10,206 nucleotides of DNA, taken from positions 1-10,206 of the forward strand of contig JAJYGM010000575.1 of NCBI GenBank assembly GCA_021785095.1, in the 5' to 3' direction. This stretch comes from Actinomycetes bacterium (GTDB taxonomy: Bacteria; Actinomycetota; Acidimicrobiia; Acidimicrobiales; Bog-793). The notes under the pieces are model-generated. The model was not told where the DNA came from. It ran no database searches and saw nothing but the letters and a program-made list of their open reading frames with translations. Both the position numbers and the translations under genes were made by a program. Positions 6,693 to 10,206 of this stretch are shown in pieces (within the stretch, counting starts at the first letter, position 1; each line of letters begins with the position of its first letter).

Positions 6693-6721
6693 AGCCTATG
6701 GTGCTTCATCCGGCTCGTGAA
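6693..6721 (-). promoter_or_regulatory. Predicted leaderless promoter of the 130-residue hypothetical protein gene
   Basis: Read on the minus strand: TTCACG (6721-6716, four of six to TTGACA), a 17-base spacer, TAGGCT (6698-6693), then 6 bases to the ATG at 6686. No ribosome site precedes that ATG. The -10 differs by one base from the TAGCCT found before the DUF2510 gene. Confidence 0.55.
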
Positions 6722-6800
6722 CGCGAGGTAAGCAGCGCTTCCCCCTTGTTGCCCGAAAGCGCGTAACGCCGGGGCACGCCTGCGCCATCGACATGGTGAC

Positions 6801-6819
6801 CCGCGAAGTGCTGTCGCGG
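6801..6819 (+). promoter_or_regulatory. Small hairpin in the 5' region of the large secreted protein gene
   Basis: CCGCGA (6801-6806) and TCGCGG (6814-6819) form a perfect 6-base stem with a 7-base loop, ending 19 bases before ATG 6839. The rest of the 152-base divergent spacer (6687-6838) holds the minus-strand promoter described separately; I find no convincing plus-strand -35/-10 pair and no riboswitch that I recognise. The hairpin could shape translation start access or be chance in GC-rich DNA. Confidence 0.3.
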
Positions 6820-6838
6820 CAGAGATGGGGGCAGGCAC

Positions 6839-9800
6839 ATGAAGCACCGGACGACCCGGCTGGCTGCGGGAGCGTTCGCAGCCTCGCTCGCATTCCTCGG
6901 GCTAGCGGCAATGCCGGCCGGGGCGACGACCAGTGCGGCGCCGCCGAGCGTGGCAGCCGCCGCTGTGTTCCCGATCGTGGCTGGCAGCACCGCGCCGCTC
7001 GGGGACATCTCGGTCACCGAGAGCCTTCCGGGCCAGCTGCAGCTCGGGAGCGTGCTGACGTTCCGATTCTCGGATTCCTCGAGCGCCGCCACGCTGCACT
7101 TCACTGCGCCTGGGACCGCCAGCGGTACGAATGGCCTGGCTGCGAGCGTGGCGCTCTCCAGCAGCAGCGGCTCGCTCGACGACGAGATGCTGGTGACGAT
7201 CACCGGCTCCAGCGCGTCGAGCACCTTTCCGGGCGTTCTCACGCTGTCCGGCCTGACAGCTTCGGCCGACTCCGGAGCAGCCCTCGGCAGCGACATCGTG
7301 ACGGTCTCCGGACCGGTGTTCACCTCGCCAGCGACAGTGAGTGACGCCAACGTGATCAGCAGCTCCACGACGAAGGCGACCTACGCCGCCCAGAGCACGC
7401 CGACGATCCTGCCGACGGCGAACGTCCAGGATGCAGGCATCGTGACGATCACCGAGCCCGTGAAGAGCTACTTCCACGCCGGAGACGTCATCACGCTCAA
7501 CCTGAGGGACGCGACCGGCAGCGCCAACACGATCGGCCTCGCGGCCACGCCGTACGCCGCCGGAGGCTCGATGACCGTCGGCGTGACAGGTCTCAACGGC
7601 AGCAGCGTTCAGGTGAACGACACCGGCTTCGAGGTCGACGTCATCGCCGGCGACCCCTCACAGGGCTCGGCCTCGTCGATCACGATCTCGAACATCGTCC
7701 TCGACACGGCCGAGGCGCCGCTCGGCCCCGTCACGCTCTCGGCCGCCGTCACCGCCGGGCCGGACGTCGGCACCGCCCTCATCGTGCCGGGCCGAGTCAC
7801 GATCGCGAACGTCGGCGGCACCACCACCACGACCTCGGCCGGCGCCCCGACCCTCGCCGCCGGCGAGACCGGCCAGACCGCAGGCAACATCAGCATGGCC
7901 GTCACCGCCGGGTCGCTCGTCCACAACGACACCATCACGTTCTCGCTCTCGACACCCGGGGTGACCTTCAATGCCACGACCCTGCCCGTCGCGACCGTGA
8001 CGACGGGAGACCTCGTGCTCGACAACGCCACCGCCAGCCTCGGCACGGGTGACACGAGCGTCAGCTGGACGGTGGCGACCGGCAACCTGGCGGCCTCGAC
8101 CATCGTCGTGGGACCGATCCTCTACGACGTCGCCAGCTCGGCCGTCGCGGGCGCCCCGGTCGAGGTAGCCGTGGCCGGCGAGGCCGGTAGCGCCGTCACT
8201 GCCGCTCAGGTCACCAATGCCGTGATCGCGAGCACCACTGCGCCGGGATCCTTCGCAGCGCCGGTCACGATCCCGTCCACGGGCACGCCGCCGTTCGACG
8301 GCGCGAGCATCACCTACACCGAGACCTCCGCCGGGTCCACCCCGGTCGGCGCCTCACTCGTCCTCGTCAGCCCGTACGCAAGCCAGATCGCGGCCTACAG
8401 GACCACGTTCGCAGAGGTGCCCACGGTGACCACCACGGGTGGCCTCACGCTCGGCCCCGCAACCGTCAACAGCTCCACGATCCTCGTGCCGACGCCGTCC
8501 GGCCCGATCACCGCACCACCGCAGACCGTCGCGAGCTTCCCGGTGACGGCGGCCAGCTCCGGGTCCGCAGGCACAGCCATGATCTCGGGCCTCTCGTTCA
8601 CTCTCGGCAGTTTCGTGCCTCCCGGTGCATTCATCGTCACCGGCGTTGTCGAAGCCTCCGGCGGTGCCAGCGCGCTTGCCTCGAACCAGACCGTCGACCT
8701 CGTGAACACCCGCGGCCTCGGGACCTCCTCGGCGACGACGCCCCCGGTCGTGACCCTGACCGAGACCCCGCCCTCGATCTCCGGTTCGAGCGCGGCAACC
8801 TTCGCGTACATCTCCGACGAGCCCGGGTCAACCTTCTCCTGCGCCCTCGACACGGTCATCGTGAGCCTCGACTGCCCTGCGTCGATCACGTTGCCGAGCC
8901 TCACCGACGGGACGCACACCTTTGCCGTGCAGGCGTTCAACCAGGCCGGCATCGGGTCTGCGGTCGTGAGCTACACCTGGACCGTGGACACCCTGCCGCC
9001 GACGGCATCCCTGGGCGCGCTCGCAAGCCTCACGAGCCCGGTCGTCGTCGCGTTCTCCAAGCCGGTGGACCATGTCAGCTCCTCGACCGTGCTCCTCGAC
9101 GTCGTCCCGCCTTCTGGCGCACCTGTGGCGGTGTCGGCGAGGATGTCCTGCACGCCGGCATCCGGCACGGCCGGGCCATGCCAGGCGACCGACTTCTACA
9201 CCTCGGTGTCGCTCCAGCCGACCAGCGCGCTCATATCCGGCCAGCACTACGAGGTCATGCTCGACCCGAGTGGCGCCACGCCCGAGATCGCCGACCAGGC
9301 CGGCAACGTGCTCGCCTCGGCGACCCTGGCGTTCCGGGGAACGCTGCAGGTGTTGCCCGGCGCGCCCGGCACCACCGCGAAGTGGTCCGTGGTGAAGGCT
9401 GCGGCTGCCATCGACGGGTCGTACGCGGAGGACGACGTGGCGGGAGCGACGATGAGCTACTCGTTCACAGGCACGTCCGTGACGTGGCGGACCGTCGAGG
9501 GTCCCAACCAGGGCAAGGCCGCGGTCTACATCGACGGCGCGCTCAAGCGGACCGTCAACTCCTACTCTTCGTCCTTCAAGTACAAGGTGGCGCAGACGTT
9601 CACCGGCCTTGCGAAAGGGCCGCACACGATCCGCGTGGTCGTCCTCGGCGAGAAGGGTGCCAAGGCGGCAACGGGCGACCAGGTGTCGGTGGACGCCTTC
9701 GCAGTCGGCACGAAGGTGACGGACCAGTCGAACGCGAGCGTCATCCAGCTGTGGTCGCTGCACAAGGGCTCGCCGGCGACTTACGTGCTGGACAAGGAGG

Positions 9801-10069
9801 CGGGTGCCACGTACTCGTTCCACTTCCGGGGCACTGCGGTCGCGTGGTACACCGTCGTCGGGCCGACCATGGGCAAGGCGGCGATCTACCTCGACGGCCA
9901 CCTCGTGGCCACCGTGAACAACGGCGCCGCCTCGGTGAAGGCGAACGTCGTCCGGACGGTGAAGGGCCTCTCGGACGCTCTGCACGTCCTCACCATCAAA
10001 GTTCTCGGCCAGCACACCAAGGTCTCGTCCGGCACCGGTGTGGCGGTCGTGCGCTTCAAGGTGACCTGA
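6839..10069 (+). CDS. Large secreted multi-domain beta-sandwich protein
   Basis: 1076 residues, exported and probably extracellular or loosely surface-bound. A Sec-type signal peptide is clear: KHRTTR, a hydrophobic core (8-24), and a likely cut after AGA (residues 27-29). Then, in order: four diverged repeats of about 125-155 residues (approx. 43-172, 186-325, 335-466, 472-625), each starting with an aG-x-ItvtE-like strand, continuing G-x-xltl, and closing with a G-x-V strand; an Ig-like domain (634-718) with Cys668 and Cys679 in the FSCALD...DC pattern seen in actinobacterial surface repeats, closing in TWTVDTLPPT; a Big_5/SbsA-like domain (about 719-838) with VVVAFSKPVD, Cys771/Cys781 and IADQAGN; and two C-terminal sandwich copies (848-957 and 970-1076). 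The mature chain is rich in Ser, Thr, Ala, Val and Gly, with only four cysteines in two near pairs. No catalytic motif, LPXTG signal, C-terminal membrane helix or S-layer-homology repeats are seen. A role in adhesion, glycan binding or surface-layer structure is inference. The start is supported by the signal peptide and a GGGGGCAGG stretch upstream. Confidence 0.88.
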   Translation: MKHRTTRLAAGAFAASLAFLGLAAMPAGATTSAAPPSVAAAAVFPIVAGSTAPLGDISVTESLPGQLQLGSVLTFRFSDSSSAATLHFTAPGTASGTNGLAASVALSSSSGSLDDEMLVTITGSSASSTFPGVLTLSGLTASADSGAALGSDIVTVSGPVFTSPATVSDANVISSSTTKATYAAQSTPTILPTANVQDAGIVTITEPVKSYFHAGDVITLNLRDATGSANTIGLAATPYAAGGSMTVGVTGLNGSSVQVNDTGFEVDVIAGDPSQGSASSITISNIVLDTAEAPLGPVTLSAAVTAGPDVGTALIVPGRVTIANVGGTTTTTSAGAPTLAAGETGQTAGNISMAVTAGSLVHNDTITFSLSTPGVTFNATTLPVATVTTGDLVLDNATASLGTGDTSVSWTVATGNLAASTIVVGPILYDVASSAVAGAPVEVAVAGEAGSAVTAAQVTNAVIASTTAPGSFAAPVTIPSTGTPPFDGASITYTETSAGSTPVGASLVLVSPYASQIAAYRTTFAEVPTVTTTGGLTLGPATVNSSTILVPTPSGPITAPPQTVASFPVTAASSGSAGTAMISGLSFTLGSFVPPGAFIVTGVVEASGGASALASNQTVDLVNTRGLGTSSATTPPVVTLTETPPSISGSSAATFAYISDEPGSTFSCALDTVIVSLDCPASITLPSLTDGTHTFAVQAFNQAGIGSAVVSYTWTVDTLPPTASLGALASLTSPVVVAFSKPVDHVSSSTVLLDVVPPSGAPVAVSARMSCTPASGTAGPCQATDFYTSVSLQPTSALISGQHYEVMLDPSGATPEIADQAGNVLASATLAFRGTLQVLPGAPGTTAKWSVVKAAAAIDGSYAEDDVAGATMSYSFTGTSVTWRTVEGPNQGKAAVYIDGALKRTVNSYSSSFKYKVAQTFTGLAKGPHTIRVVVLGEKGAKAATGDQVSVDAFAVGTKVTDQSNASVIQLWSLHKGSPATYVLDKEAGATYSFHFRGTAVAWYTVVGPTMGKAAIYLDGHLVATVNNGAASVKANVVRTVKGLSDALHVLTIKVLGQHTKVSSGTGVAVVRFKVT
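9380..9709 (+). repeat. C-terminal sandwich domain, copy 1 (residues 848-957)
   Basis: Protein-level repeat. Landmarks: KWSVVK, GATMSYSFTGTSVTW, GKAAVYIDG, TVN, GLAKGPHTIRVVVLG and VDAFAV. This pattern (aromatic strand, W, G-x-A-x-VYIDG, GL-x-x-G-x-H-x-I) is common in secreted actinobacterial proteins and resembles galactose-binding-like sandwiches, so glycan binding is plausible but not shown. Confidence 0.75.
9749..10066 (+). repeat. C-terminal sandwich domain, copy 2 (residues 971-1076)
   Basis: Diverged duplicate of copy 1: LWSLHK, GATYSFHFRGTAVAW, GKAAIYLDG, TVN, GLSDALHVLTIKVLG and VVRFKV align in the same order and spacing. It differs in that the G-x-H turn is replaced by DALH and the final acidic VDAF becomes VVRF, which may alter ligand binding. 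Confidence 0.75.
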
Positions 10070-10079
10070 GCAAAGGGGC

Positions 10080-10093
10080 AGCGGCGACCCGCT
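10080..10093. terminator. Short hairpin between convergent stops (possible weak terminator)
   Basis: AGCGG-CGAC-CCGCT, a 5-base stem with a 4-base loop, lies in the 23-base gap between two convergent genes and reaches into the minus-strand stop codon. There is no T-run on either strand, so intrinsic termination is doubtful. Confidence 0.2.
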
Positions 10094-10206
10094 CAGGCGT
10101 TCGCGACCTCGTAGGACCACAGCTCCGAGTGCACGGCGAGCGGACCGCCGTGCGGGCTGTGGGGACTCGGTGCCGCCCCGCGGGCGTGGCCGTGCGCGAC
10201 GGCGGG
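10093..10206 (-). CDS. C-terminal end of an unidentified gene, cut by the right edge
   Basis: An open minus-strand frame enters at the right edge and ends at TGA 10095-10093, giving 37 residues that finish with GGPLAVHSELWSYEVANA. Third codon positions are nearly all G or C, and the hydrophobic/aromatic ending looks like a real protein C-terminus, so this is probably a gene whose start lies beyond the window. I cannot assign a family from so short a piece. It converges with the secreted-protein gene. Confidence 0.6.
   Translation of the reverse strand, partial: PAVAHGHARGAAPSPHSPHGGPLAVHSELWSYEVANA

Noticed and set aside
6687..6838. Riboswitch (cyclic dinucleotide or cobalamin type) before the secreted-protein gene
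   Set aside because: I compared the spacer with remembered consensus elements and found no conserved core; only one small hairpin stands out.
6825..6842. Tiny frame ATG GGG GCA GGC ACA TGA overlapping the secreted-protein ATG as ATGA
   Set aside because: Only five codons with no ribosome site; the ATGA overlap could couple translation but is most likely chance.
6793..7344. Plus-strand open frame overlapping the start of the secreted protein in another frame
   Set aside because: Arg/Gly-rich without motifs; the overlapping frame has a clear signal peptide.
8828..10120. 430-codon minus-strand open frame opposite the end of the secreted protein
   Set aside because: Arg/His/Gly-rich shadow frame; the plus strand shows domain repeats conserved at the protein level. 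It also uses a different frame from the partial gene at the right edge.

Overview
The window is about 10 kb of GC-rich chromosomal DNA with a very strong G/C preference at third codon positions. The gene families point to a high-GC actinobacterium: a DUF2505 protein, a DUF2510 membrane protein, an AidB-like acyl-CoA dehydrogenase, and genes that seem to start directly at the transcription start site (leaderless). An Acidimicrobiia-like lineage would fit, but that is inference. No tRNA, rRNA, CRISPR array, insertion sequence or phage gene was seen, and no gap between genes exceeds about 165 bases.

Left part (1-4865), metabolism and uptake. The ATPase subunit of an oligopeptide/dipeptide ABC importer (OppF/DppF type) enters from the left edge and meets, tail to tail with only 4 bases between stop codons, an AidB-like acyl-CoA dehydrogenase on the minus strand. 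A 79-base divergent promoter region separates the dehydrogenase from a plus-strand pair: a small VOC-fold protein resembling methylmalonyl-CoA epimerase and a class III PLP aminotransferase of the taurine/omega-amino-acid type. Uptake of peptides or amino compounds, transamination and acyl-CoA oxidation would make a coherent catabolic neighbourhood, but the substrate cannot be read from the sequence.

Middle part (4896-6686), three minus-strand genes: a DUF2505 (START/SRPBCC-like) protein, a two-helix membrane protein with a GQGNY repeat tract and a C-terminal DUF2510 domain, and an unrecognised 130-residue soluble protein. The latter two each have a -35/-10 pair placed so that transcription would begin at or next to the A of the ATG.

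Right part (6839-10206), a 1076-residue secreted protein made almost entirely of beta-sandwich-like modules: a signal peptide, four diverged N-terminal repeats, a two-cysteine Ig-like domain, a Big_5-like domain, and two copies of a C-terminal carbohydrate-binding-like sandwich. No wall anchor or membrane anchor is visible. It converges on the C-terminal end of an unidentified minus-strand gene cut by the right edge. This secreted protein, and its N-terminal repeat family in particular, is the least explained part of the window.
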